From: Clostridia bacterium
GTDB lineage: Bacteria > Bacillota > Clostridia > Oscillospirales > CAG-272
Length of the DNA: 7,568 nt
Direction: 5' to 3'
Assembly (NCBI GenBank): GCA_017395715.1
Contig: JAFQNZ010000012.1
Span: 1-7,568, forward strand
Part shown: positions 1 to 5,547 of the stretch, piece by piece
Numbering within the stretch: the first letter of the stretch is position 1
Layout: the number at the start of each line of letters is the position of its first letter
Made by a program: the position numbers and the translations under genes
The notes under the pieces: generated by a model
The model's input: only the letters and a program-made list of their open reading frames with translations
Told to the model about the DNA's origin: nothing
Database searches by the model: none

Positions 1-1
1 G

Positions 2-1096
2 GTGTGCGGCTGTCTTGCCGAGCGCTACGGTGACGATATTGTCAAAGAACTGCCCGAGGTTGACGCCGTTGTGGGCGTTGGCAGTATTCACGAAATTGCG
101 AAGGCGGTGGATGCCGCTTACCGCGGCAAGAAGTTTTATTCCTGCCTTGACAAAAACACGCTCCCTCTTGGCGGCGACCGCATCATCACCACGCCGGAAT
201 ATACGGCATATCTGAAAATTGCCGAGGGTTGCGATAACCGTTGCACCTACTGCGCCATTCCCGATATCCGCGGTGTGTTCCGCAGCCGTCCGATTGAGGA
301 TATTGTGGCAGAAGCCAAAAATCTTGAAGCCATCGGCGTGAAGGAACTGAACATCGTGGCACAGGATACCTCGCGCTACGGACTTGATCTTTACGGCGAA
401 TATTCCTTGGCAAAGCTCGTGCGAGCTATTACCTATGCCACCGAGATCCCGTGGATCCGTCTTCTTTATTGCTATCCCGACAAGATCACAGACGAGCTTT
501 GCGAAGAATTCAAAAACAACGACCGTCTTGTGAAGTATATTGACCTGCCGATCCAGCATATCAATGATAAAATCTTAAAACGAATGAACCGTCACGGCGG
601 ACGCGAAGTGATTGAAGATGCCATTGCGCGGCTTCGCAAGGCTTGCCCCGACATTACCATCCGTTCCACAGGCATTGTGGGCTTCCCCGGTGAGACCGAA
701 GAGGACTTTGAAGAATTCTGTCAGTTCATCAAGGACGTGAAGTTTGATCACTTCGGTGCGTTCACCTACTCGGCAGAAGAGGGAACACCGGCGGCTGAAT
801 TTGACGATCAGGTGGATGAGCAGACAAAGCTTGACCGCTACGATATCATCATGCAAACACAAAATGCCGTGGTGGAAGAGAACAACAACCGTATGATCGG
901 CAAAACTGTAAGTGTTTTGGTAGAGGGCTTTGACCCCGTGGCAGAAGCGTACTTTGCAAGAAGTAAGGCAGATGCCCCCGAAATTGACGGAAAAATTTAT
1001 TTCACTTCGAAAAAGAGATTGACCGACGGCGTCTTTATCAAGGTAAAGATCCACGAAGCCGTTGATTACGATTTGTTCGGCGAAGCGACTTTTTAA
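2..1096 (+). CDS. rimO: Ribosomal protein S12 methylthiotransferase RimO (5' end outside window)
   Basis: A radical-SAM enzyme that adds a methylthio group to a conserved aspartate of ribosomal protein S12. The 364 visible residues lack roughly the first 75-80 of a usual ~440. The GTG at position 2 is an internal valine codon before the conserved GCLAERY stretch, which carries the last cysteine of the N-terminal Fe-S cluster set (visible C4). The radical-SAM motif CxxxCxxC is C77, C81, C84. RimO rather than MiaB is indicated by AQDTSRYGLDLYG and by YIDLPIQH followed by ILKRMNR; MiaB has a different motif at that site. The last ~65 residues form the TRAM domain, with APEIDGKIYF typical of RimO. 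Its stop overlaps the ribosome binding site of pgsA, 12 nt upstream, so the two are probably cotranscribed. The rimO-pgsA order is common in Firmicutes. Confidence 0.95.
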   Translation: MCGCLAERYGDDIVKELPEVDAVVGVGSIHEIAKAVDAAYRGKKFYSCLDKNTLPLGGDRIITTPEYTAYLKIAEGCDNRCTYCAIPDIRGVFRSRPIEDIVAEAKNLEAIGVKELNIVAQDTSRYGLDLYGEYSLAKLVRAITYATEIPWIRLLYCYPDKITDELCEEFKNNDRLVKYIDLPIQHINDKILKRMNRHGGREVIEDAIARLRKACPDITIRSTGIVGFPGETEEDFEEFCQFIKDVKFDHFGAFTYSAEEGTPAAEFDDQVDEQTKLDRYDIIMQTQNAVVEENNNRMIGKTVSVLVEGFDPVAEAYFARSKADAPEIDGKIYFTSKKRLTDGVFIKVKIHEAVDYDLFGEATF

Positions 1097-1108
1097 GGAG
1101 ACTGTGTT

Positions 1109-1738
1109 ATGGATATCAAAAAAGTTCCGAATGTTTTAACTGTGATCCGTGCTATTTTGGTGCCTGTTTTTATGGTACTTGTGATCTTCCCGATCATTCC
1201 GGGAGAAACGGCACTTCGCATTGTGGGCGCATCGCTTTTCTTGGCGATCTCTCTGACCGATATGCTTGACGGTCAGATTGCACGCAAATACAACGCGGTT
1301 TCGGATTTCGGCAAATTCCTTGACCCGATTGCCGACAAACTCCTTGTGATGGGCGGTATGCTCTCTCTTGTGATCTTCTATATGGACCGCCTGCACACCA
1401 CCTTTGCCATTCTGATCGCTTTCTCGCTCTTTATTGTTATGGTGCGTGAGCTTGCCGTGACCTCTCTGCGCCTGATTTGCAAAAATACAGGCGGTAAGGT
1501 GATTGCCGCCAACATGGCAGGCAAGGTCAAGACGGTTTCGCAGATCGTGTTTATCATTGCCGCCTTGATCGAAACACCCCTTTTCAACTTTATTGCCGAT
1601 CTGACCGGGCTTGATTTTCTCTACGGCTCACTTTGGGTGTCTTACGCTGCCCTTGCCGTGATGACCTTTATGACGGTCTATTCGGGCATTCAGTATTTTG
1701 TTCTCTATCTCCCCATGCTGAAGGATAAGAAGGACTAA
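1109..1738 (+). CDS. pgsA: CDP-diacylglycerol--glycerol-3-phosphate 3-phosphatidyltransferase
   Basis: Phosphatidylglycerophosphate synthase, an integral membrane enzyme that joins CDP-diacylglycerol and sn-glycerol 3-phosphate in the committed step to phosphatidylglycerol and cardiolipin. The 209 residues match the usual length. The complete CDP-alcohol phosphatidyltransferase signature is present: D51, D54, G55, A58, R59, G68, D72 and D76 with exact D-x2-DG-x2-AR-x8-G-x3-D-x3-D spacing. The N-terminal NVLTVIRAILVPV and the MVRELAVTSLR stretch near residue 111 are typical of PgsA within this family. Hydrophobic segments lie around 12-30, 35-50, 78-92, 97-115, 143-155 and 174-200. The start is supported by AAGGAG at 1095-1100, 8 nt before the ATG, overlapping the rimO stop. 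Second gene of the operon; holA follows after 21 nt. Confidence 0.95.
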   Translation: MDIKKVPNVLTVIRAILVPVFMVLVIFPIIPGETALRIVGASLFLAISLTDMLDGQIARKYNAVSDFGKFLDPIADKLLVMGGMLSLVIFYMDRLHTTFAILIAFSLFIVMVRELAVTSLRLICKNTGGKVIAANMAGKVKTVSQIVFIIAALIETPLFNFIADLTGLDFLYGSLWVSYAALAVMTFMTVYSGIQYFVLYLPMLKDKKD

Positions 1739-1759
1739 TCAACAAACAAGGAGCGCCGT

Positions 1760-2776
1760 ATGACAGTCAGCGAGCTTGACAAACAAATCAAACCGAATAT
1801 GCGCGGCGCTTACCTGTTTTACGGGGAAGAAGAATACTTAAAACTCCGCTACCGCGAAAAAATGCGCGCCGTTTTACTTGAGGATGAATCTCTTGCCCCC
1901 TTCAATCACAGCATCATTACCGATATTACCCGCCTTGCGGGTGAAGTGGAAACCTTGCCCATGATGGCTGAGCGCCGTCTTGTGGAAGTGGAAGACGTGA
2001 ATTTTTCAAAGCTCAACAAGGATTCTCTGGAAGCGCTTGTGTCTCTTCTCGAAAAGACCGAGGATACTGTGGTTTTGTTTTTCACCCGCGAGGGGGAATT
2101 TGCGGCAGGAACACCCAAAAAGCCGAGTGAGATCTTCAAAAAACTCTCATCGGTCGTGAACATTGTGGAGTTTTCAAAGCAAGCGCCAAACCGCCTTGCC
2201 ACATGGGCGGCAAAGCATTTTGCCTCCCACGGTACCTTTGCCGAGGGGGATGTTTGCCATGCCCTGATCGAGCGTTGTGGCACCGACATGAACGTGCTTG
2301 CCAACGAGATCGCCAAGCTTTCGGCGTATGCTTTGGCGCATGGGGAGACTAAGATCCGCCGCGACATGATTCCCATCGTGGTGACAGCCTACCGTGAATC
2401 GGGCGCGTTTGATTTTGTGAACGCCATTATGGAGGGCAACACGGCGTATGCCTTTGCGCTTTTTACCGATATGAAGCGCCGCCGCGAGAAGCCTGTGGAA
2501 ATTGCCGCTTCGATTTCGCGCGTGATTTCTGAGCTCCGTCTTGTCAAGACCTATGCCGATGCGGGGCTTTCGCTTGCCGAAATGGTCTCTGCCACCAAAA
2601 TGAAGGAATACAGCATCAAGCTGCGCCTGAATGCTCTGCGCGGACGGACTTCCGCCGAGCTTGACCGCGCGGTGGAGCTTTGTTATGAAACCGACATCAA
2701 GCTCAAATCGCGCTCGGCGGACAAGTATTTTCTGATTGAAAAACTGATCCTTGATCTCAGCGCGCGCGGGGAGTAA
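1760..2776 (+). CDS. holA: DNA polymerase III subunit delta
   Basis: The delta subunit (wrench) of the clamp-loader complex, which opens the beta sliding clamp for loading onto primed DNA; cytosolic. The 338 residues match the family length of about 330-345. The N-terminal GAYLFYGEEEYLKLRYREKM is the typical delta opening, followed by the TLPMMAERRLVEVEDVNF segment around residues 65-84 and by VVLFFTREGEF, a core strand of the degenerate AAA+ fold. The middle section contains the LIERCGTDMNVLANEIAKL helix pair seen in delta subunits, and the C-terminal part (about 210-338) is the helical collar domain with SISRVISELRLVKTYADAG. AAGGAG lies at 1748-1753, 6 nt before the ATG. The stop is 6 nt before the next gene, so translation of the pair is probably coupled. 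Confidence 0.93.
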   Translation: MTVSELDKQIKPNMRGAYLFYGEEEYLKLRYREKMRAVLLEDESLAPFNHSIITDITRLAGEVETLPMMAERRLVEVEDVNFSKLNKDSLEALVSLLEKTEDTVVLFFTREGEFAAGTPKKPSEIFKKLSSVVNIVEFSKQAPNRLATWAAKHFASHGTFAEGDVCHALIERCGTDMNVLANEIAKLSAYALAHGETKIRRDMIPIVVTAYRESGAFDFVNAIMEGNTAYAFALFTDMKRRREKPVEIAASISRVISELRLVKTYADAGLSLAEMVSATKMKEYSIKLRLNALRGRTSAELDRAVELCYETDIKLKSRSADKYFLIEKLILDLSARGE

Positions 2777-2782
2777 TCTTTC

Positions 2783-3379
2783 ATGGAAAAAATCAAAATT
2801 GACAAAGTGATCGTGGTGGAAGGAAAGTATGACAAGATCAAGCTTTCCTCGCTGCTTGATGCCTATATTGTTACCACCGAGGGTTTCGGTATTTTTCAGA
2901 ATGACGAAAAAAAAGCGCTCTTTCGCCGTCTTGCCGCCGAGCGCGGCTTGATTGTGGCATCCGATGCCGACGGCGCGGGGCTTGTGATCCGCAATTATTT
3001 TAACAGCATCATTCCGAAAGAATATCTCTTTCATGTCTATATCCCCGCCATCCGCGGAAAAGAAAAGCGCAAAGACGCTCCCTCAAAAGAGGGTACGCTT
3101 GGTGTGGAAGGCATGGAAGCTGAGCTTTTGCGCGAGCGCTTTCTGCCCTTTGCTTCTGACGCATCGCACAATGAGTGTGAAGAGATCACGTTATTTGATC
3201 TCTACGAAGACGGCTTTCGCGGTAAAGAAAACAGCGAAGAAAAACGCAAAGCCTTTTTACAGGCGGCAGGACTGCCTATGAATTTATCTGCCAAAGCCCT
3301 TGTGGGGGCTGTGAATCTACTTGGCGGAAAAGATTTTTACGAATCGGTCAAAAAGACCTTGACCCATAAAGAATCATAA
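2783..3379 (+). CDS. RNase M5-like TOPRIM / DUF4093 protein
   Basis: A TOPRIM-fold protein related to ribonuclease M5, which matures 5S rRNA in low-GC Gram-positives. Residues 8-90 form the TOPRIM domain: E13 in VIVVEGKYD, and D61 and D63 in ASDADGAG, followed by VIRNYF as in the DPDxxGxxIR motif of RNase M5. A basic linker (GKEKRKDAPSK) and GVEGMEAELL then match the KNKRGIGVEHA region of Bacillus RnmV as I remember it. The C-terminal ~70 residues (EEITLFDLYEDGF to VNLLGGKDFYESVKKTL) correspond to DUF4093, the presumed substrate-binding part. The 198 residues are close to the RNase M5 length. GGGGAG at 2768-2773 overlaps the holA stop and supports the start. RNase M5 genes more often sit beside ksgA or tatD, so the position between holA and nrdR is less usual. 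True 5S cleavage is inferred, so the symbol rnmV is withheld. Confidence 0.82.
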   Translation: MEKIKIDKVIVVEGKYDKIKLSSLLDAYIVTTEGFGIFQNDEKKALFRRLAAERGLIVASDADGAGLVIRNYFNSIIPKEYLFHVYIPAIRGKEKRKDAPSKEGTLGVEGMEAELLRERFLPFASDASHNECEEITLFDLYEDGFRGKENSEEKRKAFLQAAGLPMNLSAKALVGAVNLLGGKDFYESVKKTLTHKES

Positions 3380-3400
3380 ACAAAGGATGGATGTAATTCT

Positions 3401-3883
3401 ATGAAATGCCCGATTTGCGGATTTGAAGACAGTCGCGTTGTGGATTCCCGACCCACAGAGAATTCAAGCATTCGCCGCCGCCGTGAGTGCCTTTCCTGCA
3501 AGCACCGTTTCACAACCTATGAGTTTGTGGAGCAGGTACCGCTTTTTGTCATCAAAAAAGACGGCACCAAAGAAGTGTTCGACAGACAAAAGCTCCTGGC
3601 AGGTTTGATCAAGTCCTGCTACAAGCGCCCTGTTACGGCTGATCAACTGGAAGACTTGACCAAAGACATTGAATCCGAACTGATCAATGCCTTAAAGACC
3701 GAAGTGCCCTCCAAGGAGATCGGCACGATGGCAATGGAACGCCTGCGCGAGCTTGACGAAGTTTCCTATGTGCGTTTTGCCTCGGTGTACCGCGAATTTA
3801 AGGACATTGAAACCTTCCTTGCCGCCATTGAACAGCTGCAAAACAAGAAAACAAGAAGAAAAAGAAATAAAACAACCGACTAA
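3401..3883 (+). CDS. nrdR: Transcriptional repressor NrdR
   Basis: An ATP/dATP-sensing repressor of ribonucleotide reductase operons, which it shuts off through paired NrdR boxes when dATP is high. The N-terminal zinc ribbon has C3, C6, C30 and C33, with MKCPICGFEDSRVVDSR and RRRRECLSCKHRFTTYE almost exactly as in the family consensus. The ATP-cone domain spans about residues 48-138 (VIKKDGTKEVFDRQKLLAGL to VSYVRFASVYREFKDIETF). The length is 160 against a usual ~150; the extra residues are a lysine/arginine-rich tail (KKTRRKRNKTTD) encoded by an A-rich stretch. No nrdA, nrdB, nrdD or nrdJ target lies in the window, so its targets are elsewhere. The ribosome binding site is slightly far from the start (AAGGATG at 3383-3389, 11 nt before the ATG), but the conserved N-terminus fixes this start. 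Confidence 0.96.
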   Translation: MKCPICGFEDSRVVDSRPTENSSIRRRRECLSCKHRFTTYEFVEQVPLFVIKKDGTKEVFDRQKLLAGLIKSCYKRPVTADQLEDLTKDIESELINALKTEVPSKEIGTMAMERLRELDEVSYVRFASVYREFKDIETFLAAIEQLQNKKTRRKRNKTTD

Positions 3884-3906
3884 ACAACGAAAGGAAGTAT
3901 TAAACT

Positions 3907-5169
3907 ATGCCGATTTCCGGAAAAAGAATGATGGATCTTGTGAAAAAACTCGGTTTTGAACGCCTTTCTACCTATGAAAGCGAAACCAAAGCTGCCGAGA
4001 TGCTGTGCGACGAGATCCGCGCGATGGGACTTGAGCCTACCGTGGAGACTTTTTTGGCACCCCATTACGAGATCAAAGACGTGAAGCTTGAGATCACCGA
4101 ACCTTTCTACAAAGAAATTACCTGTACAGGCTACGGCTTTTCGGGCAATGACGCCAAAGACGGCGTGGAAGCGGAATTTGTGTATATCGAAGGCTTTGAC
4201 CCGATCGACCTTTACGATGTGAAGGGCAAGATCGTATTCTTCACAGGCGGTATGGGTGTTTCTGCTTACGAAAGCCTGATCAAAGCGGGCGCTGTTGGCT
4301 TTATTTGCACCAGCGGCACCTTCCGCGATAAGCTTGCCGAAAGCGATCTTGAAGAAAGAACCCTGCGCGACAAGCACACCGAGCATGGCAAATTGCCCGG
4401 CGTGACCATCCGCATGAAGGATGCGCTTTCCCTCATTCCCAAGCACCCCACCCGCGCAAAGATCACCCTTTTTCAAGAGGAAGGGGAGGCAGACAGCCGC
4501 AACGTGATTGCCGAGATCAAGGGCACCAAGTATCCCGATGAGATTGTGGTTTACACCGCGCACTACGATACCGTTCCGTTTTCCAAGGGTTATTTCGATA
4601 ACTCGACCGGTACGGCTATGGTGATGGAGCTTCTCCGTCAGTACAAGGACAATCCTCCCATGCGTACCGTGCGCTTCATCTTCTGCGGCTCGGAAGAAAG
4701 AGGTCTGCTCGGCAGTAAGGCGTATGTGGCAAAACACGAAGACGAGCTTGAAAAGATCCGCCTTTGCATCAACCTCGATATGGCAGGCCCGATTCTCGGC
4801 AGAGAAATGGCAAATGTCACAGGCGAAGAAAGCCTTTGCCACGCGCTGACCTTCTATTATAAGGAGATCGGCTATCCCATGACGGTGCGTCAGGACCTTT
4901 ATTCCTCCGACTCGATTCCCTTTGCCGACAAGGGCATTCCCGGCATCAACTTCTTCCGCTCGGGCGCTCACGGCTCGTATCAGATCCACACACGCCATGA
5001 TATCATTGATATTCTTTCGGCAGAAAGCCTTGCCAAGACCACAAACTTCATCAAGAGCTTTTCGGATAAAGTGCTGAACGCCGCATTCTTCCCGATCGAG
5101 CGCAAAATGCCCCAGAACATGGTGGAAAAACTCGACAAGTATCTTCTTAAGAAGAAAGATAACAAGTAA
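3907..5169 (+). CDS. M28-family zinc metallopeptidase with PA domain
   Basis: A predicted di-zinc exopeptidase (aminopeptidase type) of family M28. The metal and catalytic residues are intact: H219 and D221 in AHYDTVPF (D221 assists catalysis), D231 in YFDN as bridging ligand, E263/E264 in GSEERGLLGS (general base and ligand), D291 in NLDMAG and H361 in IHTRHD. The N-terminal ~60 residues are a helical lead-in, and residues ~90-165 look like a PA domain (VKGKIVFFTG, IKAGAVGFI) inserted before the peptidase core, as in larger M28 members. There is no signal peptide or membrane segment, so it probably acts in the cytosol on small peptides; the substrate is unknown. The start is supported by AAGGAAG at 3891-3897, 9 nt before the ATG. 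It is the last gene of the + strand block, 23 nt after nrdR. Confidence 0.88.
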   Translation: MPISGKRMMDLVKKLGFERLSTYESETKAAEMLCDEIRAMGLEPTVETFLAPHYEIKDVKLEITEPFYKEITCTGYGFSGNDAKDGVEAEFVYIEGFDPIDLYDVKGKIVFFTGGMGVSAYESLIKAGAVGFICTSGTFRDKLAESDLEERTLRDKHTEHGKLPGVTIRMKDALSLIPKHPTRAKITLFQEEGEADSRNVIAEIKGTKYPDEIVVYTAHYDTVPFSKGYFDNSTGTAMVMELLRQYKDNPPMRTVRFIFCGSEERGLLGSKAYVAKHEDELEKIRLCINLDMAGPILGREMANVTGEESLCHALTFYYKEIGYPMTVRQDLYSSDSIPFADKGIPGINFFRSGAHGSYQIHTRHDIIDILSAESLAKTTNFIKSFSDKVLNAAFFPIERKMPQNMVEKLDKYLLKKKDNK

Positions 5170-5170
5170 A

Positions 5171-5193
5171 TAAAAAAGCCACCGAAAGGTGGC
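5171..5193 (-). terminator. Hairpin with U-tract on the - strand, next to the M28 stop
   Basis: A perfect 6-bp stem GCCACC/GGTGGC (5178-5183 and 5188-5193) encloses a GAAA loop, with one further A-T pair possible. Six A residues (5172-5177) precede it on the + strand, which gives a U-tract after the hairpin only for - strand transcripts. It therefore reads as an intrinsic terminator against transcripts coming from the convergent gene on the right, placed 8 nt after the M28 stop. On the + strand it is a GNRA-capped hairpin without a U-tract. Confidence 0.55.
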
Positions 5194-5206
5194 TCAGACT
5201 GAAGAC

Positions 5207-5240
5207 AAAAGGAATTTCACGTTTTGTGAGATTCCTTTTT
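5207..5240 (+). terminator. Intrinsic terminator of the + strand operon
   Basis: A long hairpin: left arm 5207-5220 (AAAAGGAATTTCAC), loop 5221-5225, right arm 5226-5239 (GTGAGATTCCTTTT). It is fully paired except for one G-U wobble at RNA level and ends in a T-run at 5235-5240. It lies 37 nt after the M28 stop and is the best candidate for the end of the rimO-to-peptidase transcript. The A-rich left end could also allow weak termination on the other strand. Confidence 0.75.
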
Positions 5241-5243
5241 GTG

Positions 5244-5463
5244 TTGTATAAAAAGATTATTGACACCTCATCCGTCACAGCAAGCTGTGCCACCTTCTCC
5301 CACTGGAGAAGGCATTGGCATAAACACTCTTTTAAACAATCAAATATAGTTAAAATCACTTTATTATACAAAAAGTAGAGTTGCCGGAGCCTTCTCCAGT
5401 GGGAGAAGGTGGCTTTGCCATAGGCAAAGTCGGATGAGGTGTTATATTTGGAATTGTATAAAA
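5244..5463. repeat. Ten-base direct repeats flanking the inverted-repeat core
   Basis: TTGTATAAAA occurs at 5244-5253 and again at 5454-5463 in the same orientation, just outside the two inverted arms (9 nt from the left arm, 11 nt from the right). An inverted copy of its first eight bases is at 5364-5371 in the spacer. It could be a trace of the insertion target or of the element ends, but the region is AT-rich and chance is possible. Confidence 0.35.
5263..5442. repeat. Palindromic intergenic repeat pair (MITE- or REP-like)
   Basis: Two inverted arms face each other across an AT-rich spacer (5314-5388). The left arm (5263-5313) reads ACACCTCATCCG, a T, a hairpin CACAGC-AA-GCTGTG (5276-5289), then a 24-nt block at 5290-5313. 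The right arm (5389-5442, reverse complement) has the identical 12 nt (5431-5442) and the identical 24 nt (5389-5412), but between them a different hairpin, CTTTGCC-ATA-GGCAAAG (5413-5429 on the + strand). The 24-nt block is itself a hairpin, CCTTCTCC-CACT-GGAGAAGG. The arms can thus pair with each other or fold into two hairpins each. No protein is encoded. The look is that of the short palindromic repeats scattered between genes in gut Clostridia, but copy number elsewhere cannot be seen here. Confidence 0.75.
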
Positions 5464-5479
5464 CTTCATTTCGTTTAAC

Positions 5480-5511
5480 AAAAAAACAAAGCCACCTTTT
5501 CGGTGACTTTG
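5480..5511 (-). terminator. Intrinsic terminator of the LRR lipoprotein gene
   Basis: Read on the - strand, CAAAGTCACC and GGTGGCTTTG form a 10-bp stem with one G-U wobble around a GAAAA loop, followed directly by seven Ts (complement of 5480-5486). On the + strand the wobble becomes a C-A mismatch, so the structure favours the - strand. It lies 36 nt after the lipoprotein stop codon. Confidence 0.75.
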
Positions 5512-5524
5512 TCTTCGCTCTGAA

Positions 5525-5546
5525 GCCACCGAAAGGTGGTTTTTTT
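5525..5546 (+). terminator. Hairpin with U-tract on the + strand, next to the LRR stop
   Basis: GCCACC-GAAA-GGTGGT (5525-5540; the outer pair is G-U, extendable by two A-T pairs) is followed by six further Ts (5541-5546). It works as an intrinsic terminator for + strand transcripts that pass the upstream terminators, stopping them before they run antisense into the lipoprotein gene. It mirrors the hairpin at 5171-5193; the 15 nt GCCACCGAAAGGTGG are identical. Confidence 0.6.
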
Positions 5547-5547
5547 C

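Noticed and set aside
2..4. GTG at the window start as the rimO start codon
   Set aside because: The residues that follow are the conserved GCLAERY segment about 80 residues into RimO, so the true start lies outside the window.
2174..3034. A 286-codon open frame on the - strand
   Set aside because: It is antisense to holA and the RNase M5-like gene, has no ribosome binding site I can identify and resembles no family.
3387..3404. Tiny frames before nrdR: ATG at 3387 ending in a TGA that overlaps the nrdR ATG, and ATG-TAA at 3391-3396
   Set aside because: The ribosome binding site is too close to or overlaps these ATGs, and the sequence is too short to separate attenuation from chance.
3880..4998. 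A long open frame (372 codons) on the - strand
   Set aside because: It lies entirely antisense to the M28 peptidase gene, whose motifs are intact. Its translation has low complexity typical of a shadow frame and no recognisable domain.
5341..5372. Possible NrdR box or promoter in the AT-rich spacer of the inverted repeat
   Set aside because: The sequence does not fit the paired NrdR box consensus, and the TATAAT-like hexamer on the - strand has no -35 partner at suitable spacing.
5178..5540. Three related GCCACC/GGTGGC hairpins considered as a CRISPR array
   Set aside because: The copies are short hairpins at irregular spacing and in mixed orientation, with no uniform spacers and no cas genes.
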